NCBI GenBank assembly: GCA_009801085.1
Contig: VNWV01000006.1
Location: 1,488,001 to 1,552,000 of the forward strand
Source: Lasiodiplodia sp. COLG20
Taxonomy: Eukaryota > Ascomycota > Dothideomycetes > Botryosphaeriales > Botryosphaeriaceae
DNA: 64,000 nt
Direction of reading: 5' to 3'
Below, piece by piece: positions 1 through 11,202 of this stretch. Positions within the stretch are counted from its first letter, which is position 1. Each line of letters begins with the position of its first letter. The notes beneath the pieces were generated by a model that did no database searches, had not been told where the DNA came from, and saw only the letters and a list, made by a program, of their open reading frames with translations. The position numbers and the translations under genes were made by a program.

Positions 1-816
1 CTGCGCGAGGACCACACCTTCCCGTCGCTGCGCGCGTCGGCGACGCACCACCCGCACGACGACTACATCTCAAGCCTGACGCCGCTGCCGCCGTCAGCCG
101 CCAGCACTTCGGGCTTCAGCAAGCAATGGGTGACGACGGGCGGGTCGACGCTGGCGGTGACGGACCTGCGGCGCGGCGTGCTGGTCCGCAGCGAGGATCA
201 GGAAGAAGAGCTGCTGTCGTCCATGTTCGTCGGCGGCCTGGCTAAGAAGGGCTCGTCGGTCGGCGAGAAGATCCTGGTCGGCGGCTCGAGCGGCGTGCTG
301 ACTCTGTGGGAGCGCGGCGTGTGGGACGACCAGGACGAGCGCGTTACGGTCGACTACGGTCCAGGCGGCGGCGAGAGCTTGGACGTCATGGCCATGCTGC
401 CGGACGGCGTGGGCCCGGGCGGCAAGGTCGTTGCGGTGGGCTTGGGCCATGGCCTCGTGCGCTTCGTGCGTATTGGCGCGAACAAGGTTATTGGCGAGAT
501 CAGCCATGATGAGACGGGCGAGGGTGTCGTCGCGCTGGGATTCGATGTGGGAGGAAGGTTGATCACGGGCGGTGGTCAGGTCGTCAAGGTCTGGCATGGA
601 GGCTACGGCGGTACTGGAGAGGATGATGAGGAGGATGCGACGGAGGGCGCAAAGAGGTCGCTGGATAGCGATGGCGACGACGACAGTGATGACGACAGCG
701 ATGCGGACAGCAGCGAGGATGAGGGCAGGAAACGCAGGAAGAAGAGGAAGAGGTCCAAGGGCAAGGATAAGAGCGGCGGCAAGGCGGTCGTGCAGAAGTT
801 CAAAGGCTTGGATTAG
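1..816 (+). CDS. JIP5: WD repeat protein Jip5, C-terminal part
   Basis: The frame is open from base 1 to the TAG at 814-816, so the 5' end lies outside the window. The visible 271 residues contain the last WD40 blades (a [18 protein letters not shown] block, then a [15 protein letters not shown] block and a [16 protein letters not shown] block). They end in a low-complexity tail of Asp/Ser/Glu followed by a basic [12 protein letters not shown] nuclear-localisation-type run. This order matches fungal Jip5, a WD40 protein linked to 60S ribosome biogenesis and bud-site selection in yeast (family knowledge). No intron is needed in the visible part. The start and the N-terminal blades cannot be seen. 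Confidence 0.9.
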   Translation: MREDHTFPSLRASATHHPHDDYISSLTPLPPSAASTSGFSKQWVTTGGSTLAVTDLRRGVLVRSEDQEEELLSSMFVGGLAKKGSSVGEKILVGGSSGVLTLWERGVWDDQDERVTVDYGPGGGESLDVMAMLPDGVGPGGKVVAVGLGHGLVRFVRIGANKVIGEISHDETGEGVVALGFDVGGRLITGGGQVVKVWHGGYGGTGEDDEEDATEGAKRSLDSDGDDDSDDDSDADSSEDEGRKRRKKRKRSKGKDKSGGKAVVQKFKGLD

Positions 817-1353
817 CGCACGGCGTTCTTCTGGATGGTCACTCCAAAACAAAAAAGTTATTGGCTTACGGTGGAGCATAGCCTATGCCACTTGCTTACT
901 CTGCACATAAAAATAATACCCCTGTACACAGCAATGGATGACTAGAACTGATATTGGTGCTTGGCGGCTGTTTATGTGGGCCTGGGAGATCGCGGCTTAC
1001 TATGAGTTATAGACGTGTTTTCGTCGTGGGATATCACGATCGTTCGACTATTCATGATTGAGGCGATGCCGAGGAAGCAAGTGCCTCTGTTCCTTCAGCG
1101 TTTCTGGCGTCTGGTTGAGCGGGATCGGATAATCTTGGTCGTTCCGCCCTTCAGGTCCTGACGGAGGCCATGTTCTCCTTCGCGATCGCGCAGGTAAACC
1201 ACTACTTCGAATACTGAAGCATCGAGAGCCTGGCATGCGTTTCTGTTCTTGTCTTGGTCTGGACTTTGAAAACACTGAAGTGACGGAGGAGAAAAAGAAC
1301 ACCGGTAGCAGCAAGACAATCAATGCATATCCTCGACATGCCGAAGTTTCGTT

Positions 1354-1413
<60 letters not shown>
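1354..1413. repeat. (CTA)20 trinucleotide microsatellite
   Basis: Twenty uninterrupted CTA units. On the minus strand the tract translates as a Val run inside a spurious ORF; nothing suggests it is coding. Tract length is probably polymorphic between isolates. Confidence 0.97.
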
Positions 1414-1446
1414 GAGAAAGAAGCTGAATGACCAAAACGTAGCTAG

Positions 1447-1640
1447 CCAGATTCGAACAGAGTGCCTTTCGATTTGCCAAAAAAGAACCGTCTCATTACC
1501 GTAGGATGGCAATCAGTCCGCTGGACCGTCCGAAGACCCCATTGGGCTCGCAGCAGGTTATAGGATGGACGTTCGCTTTTTAGTTTTATATACCCCCAAA
1601 ATACTGTCGCAATCAATTCCAACATGGAAATATCTCCTGC
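1447..1640 (-). repeat. tRNA-like repeat unit, copy A
   Basis: Read on the minus strand, a D-arm-like block (GGTCCAGCGGAC) is followed about 70 bases later by a box-B-like TGTTCGAATC. A 5-bp anticodon-type stem with a 7-base loop lies between them. No acceptor stem can be closed, so this is not a working tRNA. On the plus-strand right side the unit has a TTATATACCC block (1586) and a CCAACATGGAA block (1619). The second copy at 3.1-3.3 kb shows the same blocks in the same order. It could be a tRNA-derived SINE relic or a decayed tRNA-gene duplication. Confidence 0.4.
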
Positions 1641-3087
1641 AACAACTGCCTGGAAAAACAATTCTCTACCCCTGCCCCGAAGAGTCCTTGATTAAGTAGC
1701 TCTACTTCGAGATGTATTAACAGGTCGCGCCTTCCATCATATTGAGTCGCTGCCGTTTTAGAAGACATACTGGTGGCTTCTTCGCAGCTGTAGCTTGTTC
1801 CTCGCGTCTGTTCCCATTCCCTTTCCTCTCGTCAACCTCACCATTCCCACAACACCTTATCGCCCGTCGTCACCATGATGAATATATCTAGTACCCTCAA
1901 CAAGGATTGGAAATGTGGACGTCGTTACGCCTATGCTTGCGGTGCCGCTATCTTATCCAAGTACACGGACCACTACTTTTCAGCGCATTATAAGCTCATT
2001 TATCTGCCTCGCTGCTCATCTACAACAAATCTTCCATGGTGTTGCTTTTCATGGCCACAATTAATAGGTGAAGACCTCTATAGTGTCAGATTCCTTCCTT
2101 CAGTGGTCTTTCTTAACAGATTCGGGAAATGAAAGACCCTCTAAAAGCTCGATCACTAGCACACACTCGTAGCTAAGCATTTGATGCGGCATGACCGACT
2201 CACCGAGAGCCACCAGATGGGAAGCCAGGGAGAACAACTCTCAGCGTGGTATACCGAAGCTGAACTAGTTTCTTGAACAGGCGAATATCCAGGCAGAGTC
2301 TCTTGATGGTGATTAGGACGTTCTTGTACGATGACAGGACCTCCACCACGACGTCTATCGGCGGCTTTAGCGGTGTCACTGCTGCTGTAATGGTGATTGT
2401 GCTGGCGGCGCAATAATAGAATGGCTGCGGTAAAGGAGTAAGGCGGCGGCGGGGGCTAGTTGGTGGTAGGAAAAATAAATACCGAGATGGAAAAGGTTGA
2501 GCCTAGAGAACTTGAGGTAATTTAGGCTGGGGCTATGAGATTAGAATTCTGCTGAGAGCGATAGACTGTGAGCTCGGTGTAGCGACGGAGATCTCAACCA
2601 CCTTTAACGTGTTCTGAATGTTGCAACCATTTGCGACCAACTCGGCATCGGCGGAGCTTGGGATATGTGGCGAGGGCCCGGCCAACCCGTCGACACGCTG
2701 GCTAGCCTTTCGCAACTGCCATTATATTAGGTGCAGGCGACGAGCAATATAATAAACAATATAGCCAGCGGATGGGCGACGAAGGCGTATAAGAATGAGA
2801 CCAAGCGGCCGTGTAAGGGAAAGGAGCTGGAGGATGGACAGGCAGACACGAGCGAGAATGCATAGTCTACTGGGGCTTTGTGGATGGTGTCCAGTAATGT
2901 CCGCGCAGGTCATTGTTGATGGACCGCAGGCAAGAGCGAACAGACCCGAGAAAGAGCAGAGGAGGCGCAATGGCAGTAGAGGCGAGGAAGAGGACAAAAA
3001 TGAGGCGCGCTGCTACAATAGCCACGTATGTTGCATTGGATCTGGGCGAACAGGCGGTTGAAAAGGCCAAAAAAGGTTGGAGCTCAG

Positions 3088-3320
3088 GTTGGATTCGAAC
3101 TGAGTATCTCAAAAAGATGAGGCCCACACTGATTTTCGCGTGGTACCCATTCGTATCCTGCGATCACCCGCTCGGGCACGAATGCCTTAATCGGTAGTTA
3201 CAGCCTAACGTGGACCTCTTCATGGATGTCAGTGGTCTCGCTGTTTGATCTTATATACCCACCCTCATCGCCCGCCCCTACAGCCGTCGGCGAACAGCCA
3301 ACATGGAAACCCACCTGTAG
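3088..3320 (-). repeat. tRNA-like repeat unit, copy B
   Basis: On the minus strand a box-A-like TGCCCGAGCGG is followed by a short CTCA/TGAG hairpin resembling a class II variable arm, then a box-B-like AGTTCGAATCC. The acceptor and T stems do not pair. To the right lie TTATATACCC (3251) and CCAACATGGAA followed by CACCTGTAGCAACA (3298 onward), matching copy A in order with slightly different spacing. Copy A is the more A/T-rich of the two. Confidence 0.4.
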
Positions 3321-3739
3321 CAACAGTGATGAATACATGTGCCTCGATCGATCATAATCCAGTTCATATCTGTTTTATACAATTTGACCTAAGCATCTTA
3401 GCCTCACTTCACTTCCAGATAGTAAGCTGCCCTGGCATGTTAGCGGCCTCACTTCACTTTCTCTAGATTCTTTCTCGCGCCTTCCAAATCAAGCATGCAC
3501 GTCGGCACCGTAGATGCCGCGCACAGCGGCCGCTGTCGCCTTCTAGATATTTGCTCCTGCTACTCCAAGAGCTTTCCCTCTTCGGCGCCTCCACCACACC
3601 TTCCACCACGCCCTAGCTCTCGTCCTCGCCGCTGCCTCCTCTTGTCTTGCGCTTGCGCCTGCGCCTGCCAGCTGCCGTCCCGCCTTCTTCTTTCCGTCTT
3701 GCGCCTGCCTCGCGCCCGCTCCTCCATCGCCGCCTCACC

Positions 3740-4543
3740 ATGTCGGAGCTCGTGGATTTCGACGGTTTTTCAGGCAGTGTCTCCGTCTGGCTGAACAAGG
3801 CGCTGAACCACGTTCCCGCCAAGCGCTATGCGGAGGCGGCGTGTGCGCCTGCCTTTGAGATCCGCAGCCTCCTTTTCCGCAACACCTATGTTGCATTTAC
3901 AGACGGTTCGGCCGGCCGGCGCGCCGATGACCCTTCGGGCAGGCGCCAGTGGTGCAGTGCCTCAGCAGCGTGGCGCTTCCACCCCCGCCAGCCCTGGAAG
4001 ACGCGCGGCTGGCCGCTGCTCCAGTATGGGAAGAGCCACCACGCCGAGATGAAGGCCCTGGAGCTGAAGCTCCGCATTGCGCTCCGGCAGGTGGACATCC
4101 TCCTCGCCAACCCGCCCGCTGCCGCCGCCGCCTCGCCCGCACCTTCCTTCGCCGCCGCCCTCCTCCGCGCTCGCGCCGCCGCCGAATCGGGCATCCAGCT
4201 CCAGCAGCAAGAGCTCCCCCGCTTCCTTTGCTTCTCCGACAGCGAGGGGTGCCTCAATGCCCTCAGGAAGCTCCGCTGTGGTGCGCTCCTGCCCAAGGCG
4301 TACCCTCGCAGCCTGCTCCGGAGAATCTGCCTCCTCACCCAGTGCCTCAAGGACCGCGGCGTGCTCGTCGACCTGCGCTGGGTTCCCAGCCACTGCGGCG
4401 TGCCCGGCAACGAGCTCGCCGACAAGACCGCCAAGGCCAGCCGCCCGGACGTCCTGGACCCAGACAAGTATCCGCCGCTGGTGCGCAGGGCTGACAGAAG
4501 GAGGAGGAGGCGAATAAATCTGCCTGTGATTGCCGGGGGATGA
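3740..4543 (+). CDS. stand-alone RNase H-like protein
   Basis: Single-exon gene of 267 aa. The ATG at 3740 (CACCATGT context) is chosen because the frame upstream of it has no other ATG. The RNase H fold is shown by the ordered acidic residues: D55 in FTDGS, E103 in HAEMKALEL, D167 in FSDSEG, and D228 in GNELADKTAKAS, ten residues after H218 in WVPSHCG. A basic tail of arginines precedes the stop. The WVPSHCGVPGNELAD signature is typical of retroelement-type RNase H, but no reverse transcriptase or integrase is present, so the domain is free-standing. It probably cleaves RNA in RNA:DNA hybrids, or is a domesticated derivative. A second RNase H-like gene lies 5.4 kb downstream. Confidence 0.85.
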   Translation: MSELVDFDGFSGSVSVWLNKALNHVPAKRYAEAACAPAFEIRSLLFRNTYVAFTDGSAGRRADDPSGRRQWCSASAAWRFHPRQPWKTRGWPLLQYGKSHHAEMKALELKLRIALRQVDILLANPPAAAAASPAPSFAAALLRARAAAESGIQLQQQELPRFLCFSDSEGCLNALRKLRCGALLPKAYPRSLLRRICLLTQCLKDRGVLVDLRWVPSHCGVPGNELADKTAKASRPDVLDPDKYPPLVRRADRRRRRRINLPVIAGG

Positions 4544-6508
4544 TTGGGGGGTTTTCGGGTATCTCCTTTTCGTTTTCTTTTTGAGGTGTTTGTAGCTGCC
4601 AAAGTCACGGCCTCGCTCATTCCTGCCTCCTCTAACGACGTCTTCCTTTGGGAAGGCGGTTCGTGGGGGTTGGCAATGTTGGCTTGGTTCGTTTGGCTGC
4701 GGTATGCACCCGTGAAGGACTTTTTTTAGGGGTTGGAGGGGTTCGAGCGGGTTTACGGACGGATGTGGACTTTTGGCTTTCTGGGAGGGACCCTTTTCTT
4801 TTTCTGTAGCTGCTCTTGCGCCGCAGGGCTAATACTCATGTTTCACGGACAGCCCAGGAGGGTAAGTTGGCACACCCAGGACCTCGATGTACCTCTTGCG
4901 GACGAACGGCAACAGCACCAGCTGTCGATTCATGAAAACGGTGATGGCTTGATGGACTTATGAACCGCGCGAATGGAGGAGGTTGTTGGAGGACTTTGGT
5001 AAGTTGCTACTCCAAATTGGTGTCACTGACGGCCTTAACAGATTTAATTTGAAACTCGAAATGTTTGAACACCAGGCAAGTTCGAAAGCAAGCAACAACT
5101 CGTAATTTCGTTGGACAGGCTTTTCACTGTGACGGCTTTTAACTACGGATCACGATCAGAGGGAATGCCTACCTCACACTGCAAACACTTCAACACCATA
5201 CGCGCTATGAGAAGCTCAACAAAAGTAAAATGATATCATAACGTATGAAAGACACGGAATCGTTTGAGTAAATGTGTTATTATTGATTTTGGTACTGCGT
5301 TATTCGACAGCTCGCAGCTGGAGCAGCATCTGATCTCTGGCACGGAAAACATCCAACATGGGCAGATTGCGTCGCGCTGCGGGGAAGGAATATGAAGAAA
5401 CTCATCATTATAGGATAACGGTGATTGCTGTGCAAAGAATAAGTTCAAGAAAATTATTGTACATCATTAAAATTGACATTGGAAGTAGAAGAGTAAGAAA
5501 TAACTGGCTGAACAGCGAGTACGGGCACTGTAATGTAGGAAACAGCAAAAAAGTAGAACCTGTCAACTAGTAGGTCCTTTCACTATGTAGTTTTTGGGTA
5601 GCAGGTAGAACTGGCATCGAAGTGTTTTATACCGGGATCAAAAACGACCCAGCACACGCACCACGGGTGAGCGCTATGAGAACCTTAATCACATGGCGCA
5701 TTACCCAGTTTCCCCATGCAAAACAATCCGCTCTATCATCATTCCACAGCAATCAGCTGCAGCCCTCGCCGTATCCCACGTGCCTGCCCTCTCGCATGTC
5801 CGCCCACCCACCGGACTGGCTGACTGACTGACCCGCTAACCGACACGCGTGTGGGAAAAAAAGCTTAGCCACGCCAAGGGCTGATCCGCACAGGCAAATT
5901 CAGCCGGCCGATCATTCCACACCCAAGCCCGGCCCACCGGAGAGCGGGAGAGCGAGAGCCGGTTGGTCGGGTGTGTGTGAGCGGCGGTTATGCATGCGCC
6001 GCCGCACGGGACGGGTTCTTTCCCTTGCAGCTGCCGCGCGGGTGAAATGCTGCCCTCCGGTGGAGCTATATATTCAGCTTCTTCTCTCTTCGCCGGTATC
6101 GGTTGCCGGAGCACCGCGAGGAAGTGGGAAGCGGGAAGGCGAGCTGAACTACCGTTTTGACTACTCGTTGCTGGGGTGTTCGAGATCATGAAAGACTGGC
6201 TTCGGTTGGTGGATGTGATTTGATGGCTCGATTTTACGTTTACGTATTCGTATTTAATAACTGGTGAGCGGCATCATCATTATGAGATGGTGCTCAGCAT
6301 CATTTTGCTCTGCGAAGTATGGCGTACTTCAAGAGTCTACCTTCAGAAAAGCAGCGTTGTGCCATATTATTCCACAAGCCGCATTTGTTCATCAACTTTG
6401 AGCTTTGATGCGATCAAATTTGACCTTCGATTACCACTTCCTTCCCATGCCAATTTACGTCGGACATTAGATCGCATACCTCGGTAACTTCCACAATTAT
6501 GCACCCAC
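4544..6508. other. intergenic, no gene seen
   Basis: The 3' flank of the RNase H-like gene runs into the 3' flank of the minus-strand sugar transporter. The short ORFs here (for example 4544-4963 and 5836-6189) look random. A GC-rich patch at 5750-6190 contains a TATATATTC motif near 6067, but no coding sequence that I can support follows it. Confidence 0.5.
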
Positions 6509-8542
6509 TCAAACAGTGTGCTCGGTCTTCTCAGGCAACACCTCAGTCTTCTCCGCATGGCTGACCGAGCCCTGCCGAACTAACTCCTCGAGGCCGACTT
6601 CGCGGTTGACCTCCCTCATGCGCTCCCTATCCGCCTCCGCAGTGCCCTGGCTTCCAAACAGAATGTCCATTTCCTCGAGCGTCAGGTTCTTGGTTTCGGG
6701 GACGACGAGCCAGATGCTGCGCAAGAGTTAGCCGAGTGAGCCACTGCATGGGTAAGGAAATGCTGGGAGACTTACAAGATGGCGCCAAGGAAGGTCAAGA
6801 GACCGAAGAAGATGTACGTGCCATAGGTTATGCCGGTGAGCATGTCTGGTGTGACTTGCCCGACGATGAAGTTGTTCATCCACTAGTTAAATGGTAAGCG
6901 GCCTAGTATAGGCTTGTGAAAGCACACGGGGACACATACGTTTGAACTCGCGCCGAGAGAAATACCGTACGGGCGGTTAGACAAAGGCCAGACTTCGGCA
7001 ATCAAGATCCACGCGCAAGGACCCCACGAGTATCCGAAATGGATGACGAACAGCCAGACCATGACGACGGCTGCCCAGCCAGCGGCTTGATGAGTTTCCC
7101 ATTGGTCCTGATTTTTGGCGACGATGACGGCCTAAGAGGTGTTAGCGGATGAGAAGACTCGGAAACTCGAAGGGAGCACAAACAATGATGAAGTGGCAAA
7201 TCGCCATTCCCAGAGCTCCGACAATGAGGACGGGTTTGCGACCAAGCTTATCGACATACATGACCGCTGGAATCGTGGCGATGAACATGACAATGCCCAC
7301 GACACCAGTGGCCAGAAGTGAAACAGCGTTGGACGACATGCCAAGCTTGTTGAAGATCTGAGGAGCGTAGTAGAGGATTGCGTTGATACCTGTGGCAATT
7401 AGTGTCAATCCTTTTAATTATTTAGGAGATGATAGCGTACCAGTCCACTGCTGGAAGAACATAGTCACGGTAGCGACGATCACGCGGCGGAACATTGGCA
7501 TCGTCTTGAAGAGAGATCCGATGGCGACCCATTGGCTGTTTCTGTTAGCACTGGAGATTGAGAGTCAAGTTATGAGAGCGGACTTACAGCTTGAAGGTAT
7601 TCCATGCTGTGGGCTCGGACAGATGAGGAAACTTTTCAGCCAATGTCTTCTTTTCAAATAGTGACTGTGCTCGGATCTCTGCAAACTCGAGCTCGATGAG
7701 TTCATGGTCTTGCGAGAGGTTACGCAAGCTAGCCAAAACGGAACGGGCCTCGGTTTCTCGTCCATGATGGATCAGCCAACGTGGGGAGAAAGGCATGAAA
7801 AGCATGCCACAGCCGAGGATCACAGCAGGAACCAGCTGCAGAGAAAGTGGCAGCAACCATGCAGTGTTGTGCTGACCCTCGCCAGTTCCGCCAATGTAGT
7901 TGCATCCGTAGTCAATCCAGAAAGAAATCATAATGCCCAGCGTGATGGACAGCTGTTGTAGACCGACGAGGGCACCGCGAACTTCAGGAGGAGCGATCTC
8001 TGCGTTGTACATGGGCACGATCATGGACAAGGAACCGACACCGATTCCAGTGATGAAACGCCCGCCGAGAATAGAGTGGTGGATACCTCCGGCAGCCGCG
8101 GTAGTCTGGATGACGACGCCGATGATGAATATGGCAACGTTGATCAGGATGGCGTATTTCCGGGAGAGAATCTCTGCAAGAAAGCTGCTGTAGAGAGCAC
8201 CGAACCAAGCGCCAAGTTCAAGAATACTGGTGAGCCAGCCCATGCGCGTCGAGTGTTCGTCACCGGTCCATTCAGGAAGTGCTTCCGTAGTGTTAGTTTG
8301 ATCCTGGCAACTATCTGCGGGGAAAAAAGCTTACTTCTATCAAAGGAACTCATGGTCAAGACACCACTGAACACTCCCTGGTTGTAACCATAAAGAAGAC
8401 CTCCGAGACAGGCAAAGCAGGCAATTCCGAAGACCTTGAGGTTCTTCACCAATGCGAGAGGTCCAGCAGTGCCCGACAGCTCCTGGCGACGGGCCAGGGC
8501 GGCCGAGTCAAACTGCGACGCAGAACCACCACCCACGGCCAT
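6509..8542 (-). CDS. MFS sugar transporter (Sugar_tr family)
   Basis: Seven exons (8542-8335, 8281-7588, 7535-7441, 7389-7184, 7131-6940, 6882-6776, 6716-6509) join in frame to 569 aa; introns are 51-59 nt. Features of the sugar porter family are clear: GGLLYGYNQGVFSGVL in TM1, EWTGDEHSTRMGW in the first loop, the GGRFITGIGVG and AEIAPPEVRGALVG blocks, a degenerate PFSPRWL, DKLGRKP between TM8 and TM9, and PETKNLTLEEMD after TM12. It should import a monosaccharide by proton symport at the plasma membrane; the substrate cannot be read from sequence. The cytosolic tail is charged (EKTEVLPEKTEHTV). The start is the first Met, ahead of a 40-residue hydrophilic N-terminus. The six introns fall in regular family-like positions with no break, so the gene looks intact. 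Confidence 0.92.
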
Positions 8543-9933
8543 GATGGCAGCGGTGTGTGCAACGATGGGGAGATGCTGTCGGGAGAATTCAAGAGAAGCA
8601 CTCGCAGGGCGAGTACCAGACTCTGAGAAATGAAGCGAGAATGTGCGGCAGAGCTACCCCGGCAGTTAGGGTCTGCGTCTGACACGCATTTTATACATGC
8701 GCGCGATTCCGAGCCCCATCTTCGGGCTTGCAGAGGTGCAGACGCGTTGGATGGGCATCCCGGTCGCACTCACGTGGCGGATAAAGTGGCCGGTTAAAAT
8801 GAATGGTAAGCTGGGAGAGCTCAGACGGGAAAAGAGAGACGGACGAATGAAACACGCGACCGAGCCGTCGAGGGTCGTCATTTGCTGAGCCTAACACCGG
8901 AGGCTGATGCGGGGCTGCAGGCTTTTGCCGGAATCCTGCGCTGGATCGGCGCGCGCTTCGAGTCGTTCGATGCATCTGCGAGGGCGGTGTTGTGTCGTCG
9001 GAGATGAGAGGGCAATCGCCGAGCGAGCCCGCCCGTTTCCCCGCGGGGAAGGAACAACCCCAGCTCCCGAAAAGGGAAACCACCAACGTCAGCGAACGAT
9101 GCTGGAATCCATCAGAGCACCGCGCAGCGAGCAGCATTCATTTTCTGCGCCAGCATTGCGGTTTGTTGAATTCGCGGCATGAAAGGCAATGCGTCTGAGA
9201 TTTGTTGCAAATTTGTTCTGATGAAAACTTCAACTCCGAGAGACTTGCGCATCGTCGCTGGAGAAAAGCATGTGGATTTCTCAGCCGTGATCATTGGTAA
9301 TTCTCTTAATTCTAGCATTATCGAGTCAAATATACGCCCCAATGGCAAAGAGAAGTCCGTTTTCGCCGTTTTCGTTTGGGTGCGAGCATCAATTGTAGAC
9401 ACCGAAGGCGTCATCACTTCAAGATGTAGCCCCACACCGATGATATATGCAGGGTTGTACGTTGGTAACCCTTAACTGAGCTATATAGTATCGTGTACCT
9501 GGGCCTTATATATGAATCCAGTCACCGCTTCGGACAGGCAACGGCTAGATGGCCTGTCTGCCACCCAGTCATGAAGCCAAAACAGGCCAAGATGCGCCCG
9601 GGTCATCCCAAGTCTAAACATTCCGTTCTAGGCGTTCGAATATATGTGTATAGATGATATCGAGGTGTGGATATGGGAAATCACCCAAAAGAAGGCGGAA
9701 AATGCGCAGGCGGTGTGCGGAAGCACTTCAAAATATCACATGCGAAACGGCCTTATGAACAGCTCAATTCAGCTTTGATAAAACTACGCTAGTGGCTCGC
9801 TTAGCCTGCGCACAGACGCACTCTGCTGAACGCTGTGGGTATAAGATCTGAACCCATTGAACCTCAACCGCTGCTCTCACCACGTCCGCTTCCTCATCCA
9901 AAACCACACATTTCCAAGACCCACACAATCACA
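8543..9933. other. divergent intergenic region
   Basis: Shared upstream region of the minus-strand sugar transporter and the plus-strand RNase H-like gene. It is GC-rich near the transporter and A/T-richer after 9200. I see no gene. The last 100 bases before 9934 form a pyrimidine- and CA-rich leader typical of fungal 5' UTRs. Confidence 0.5.
8689..8695 (-). promoter_or_regulatory. TATA-like element of the sugar transporter
   Basis: On the minus strand TATAAAA lies about 147 bases upstream of the transporter ATG, a normal distance for a fungal promoter with a short 5' leader. Position is the only support. Confidence 0.35.
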
Positions 9934-10828
9934 ATGACTACCAACATCAGCCTCAAGTGCTTCCACCAGCACGTGGAAGACGGCCACATCATCTTCAGCG
10001 ACGGCATCACCGCCAGGGTGGACGCCCGTCTCGAGGAGTCCAGGAACGAGCCGGACCGCAAGGTCTTCTGGACTGACGCGTCATACGTGCATCGCCCGTT
10101 CGGCCCCGCCGTCGGCATCGCCATCGTCTGGAAGCAAGACTTCACCGAGGAGCTGCAGGAGCAGGCGGAACCGGGTGAGCAGGAGTGGGTGGAGGAGCAC
10201 CGCCCCAGCAGGCAGGCGACGGGCGCGGGCAGCGGCGAGCAGGAGGCCGCTTTTGTCGCATTGGAGAAGGGAGAGCAGCTGTTTGCGCCGAGCACGACGG
10301 GCAAAATCGTCGTCTACACGGACAGTGAGATGGAGGGCTTCCGACGCCCTAAGTCGCGCGGCGGCTGGCTCAACCCGGCCGGCAGTTTCGCCACCAAGGC
10401 CGCCATCCGCGCCGTGGAGCTCGCCGATAAGGGCTTCACCGTCGAGTTCAAGGCCTGTGACGGCCATTCAGGCATTCTCGGCAACGAGCTTGCGGACTAC
10501 TGGGCCAGGCAGGCCATCAACCTGGGCAGGCCAGGGAGCGAGGTGGAGAGCTGGGTACGCGCCAAACAGGCGGTGGAGGCCCGCGATAAGCGCAGGACGG
10601 GTAAGTCTTCGAGTAAAACAGTGTGAGAGAACTGAGATAACTGCGATCACAGCTCTTAGACAACTGGTTCGGGCCAGGGAGGAGCAGGCACGCGTCGACG
10701 CCGCCAACGCGAGATTGTGGAACCAGACTGCCGGCACCACCACCGCCACCACGAGCTCTCCTGCGGCTGAGCGCACCCAGGAGGAAATCGACGCCGACTG
10801 GGAGGAGCTCATGCAGTTGGTGGGCTAG
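9934..10828 (+). CDS. second stand-alone RNase H-like protein
   Basis: Two exons (9934-10600 and 10653-10828) joined over a 52-nt GTAAGT...CACAG intron give 280 aa. The start is MTTNISLK, in an ACAATGA context after a CA-rich leader. Acidic residues in RNase H order are D48 (FWTDASYVH), E104 (EQEAAFVALE), D130 (VVYTDSEMEGF), H178 (CDGHSGILGNE) and D188 (NELADYWARQA). It shares the H-x-G-x-x-GNELAD block with the gene at 3740 but is otherwise diverged. Residues 70-100 form a Glu/Gln-rich insertion, and the C-terminal exon adds a helical tail (RAREEQARVDAANARLW...). No other retroelement domain is present. It is probably a member of a fungal single-domain RNase H-like family. Confidence 0.85.
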
Positions 10829-11202
10829 AACGAATGAATCAGTCAGCCAGTCACCGGTGCGCACCAACATCATCATCACACTTGGGGGGGATGTGGGAAC
10901 GAGGAAAGCGGCGTTAGGCCGGCAAGAGGGGGGACACCAGCGAACGGCTCGCACTTCTACGCAGTGCTGGTGACTAGTAGCTCCGAGCTCTGTGAAGCAC
11001 AGTGTGCCGCAGAAGCCATGACGGGTGAAGCTAAGACGAGCCGACCACTCTCTATATAGACATACCTGAGCATGACTGTGCTTGAACTTGTTCAACGAGA
11101 ACCGAACAGTAGCATGGGCAGTCCCAAGATATTATTAATTACTTCCAACGAGAATAAAGCCATCAAATATCATAGAATGACCTAAACAAACTCACTGAAC
11201 CA
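10829..11202. other. convergent intergenic region
   Basis: Short 3'-to-3' spacer between the RNase H-like gene and the large minus-strand orphan gene. I see nothing in it beyond presumed 3' UTRs. Confidence 0.5.

Larger units (their letters stand above)
817..3739. other. gene-poor stretch with microsatellite and tRNA-like repeats
   Basis: I find no convincing gene. Short ORFs occur on both strands but show no domain, splice structure or codon bias. The stretch holds the 3' flank of JIP5, a (CTA)20 microsatellite, two diverged tRNA-like repeat units and, from about 3480, a C/T-rich leader upstream of the RNase H-like gene. A 13-bp direct repeat (CCTCACTTCACTT) occurs near 3404 and 3449. Confidence 0.6.

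Noticed and set aside
1441..1545. Possible minus-strand tRNA (box A/B and an anticodon-like loop with CCT)
   Set aside because: No acceptor stem can be closed and the T stem does not pair. Kept only as a degenerate tRNA-like repeat.
3085..3190. Possible minus-strand class II tRNA
   Set aside because: T stem and acceptor stem do not pair; kept only as a repeat unit.
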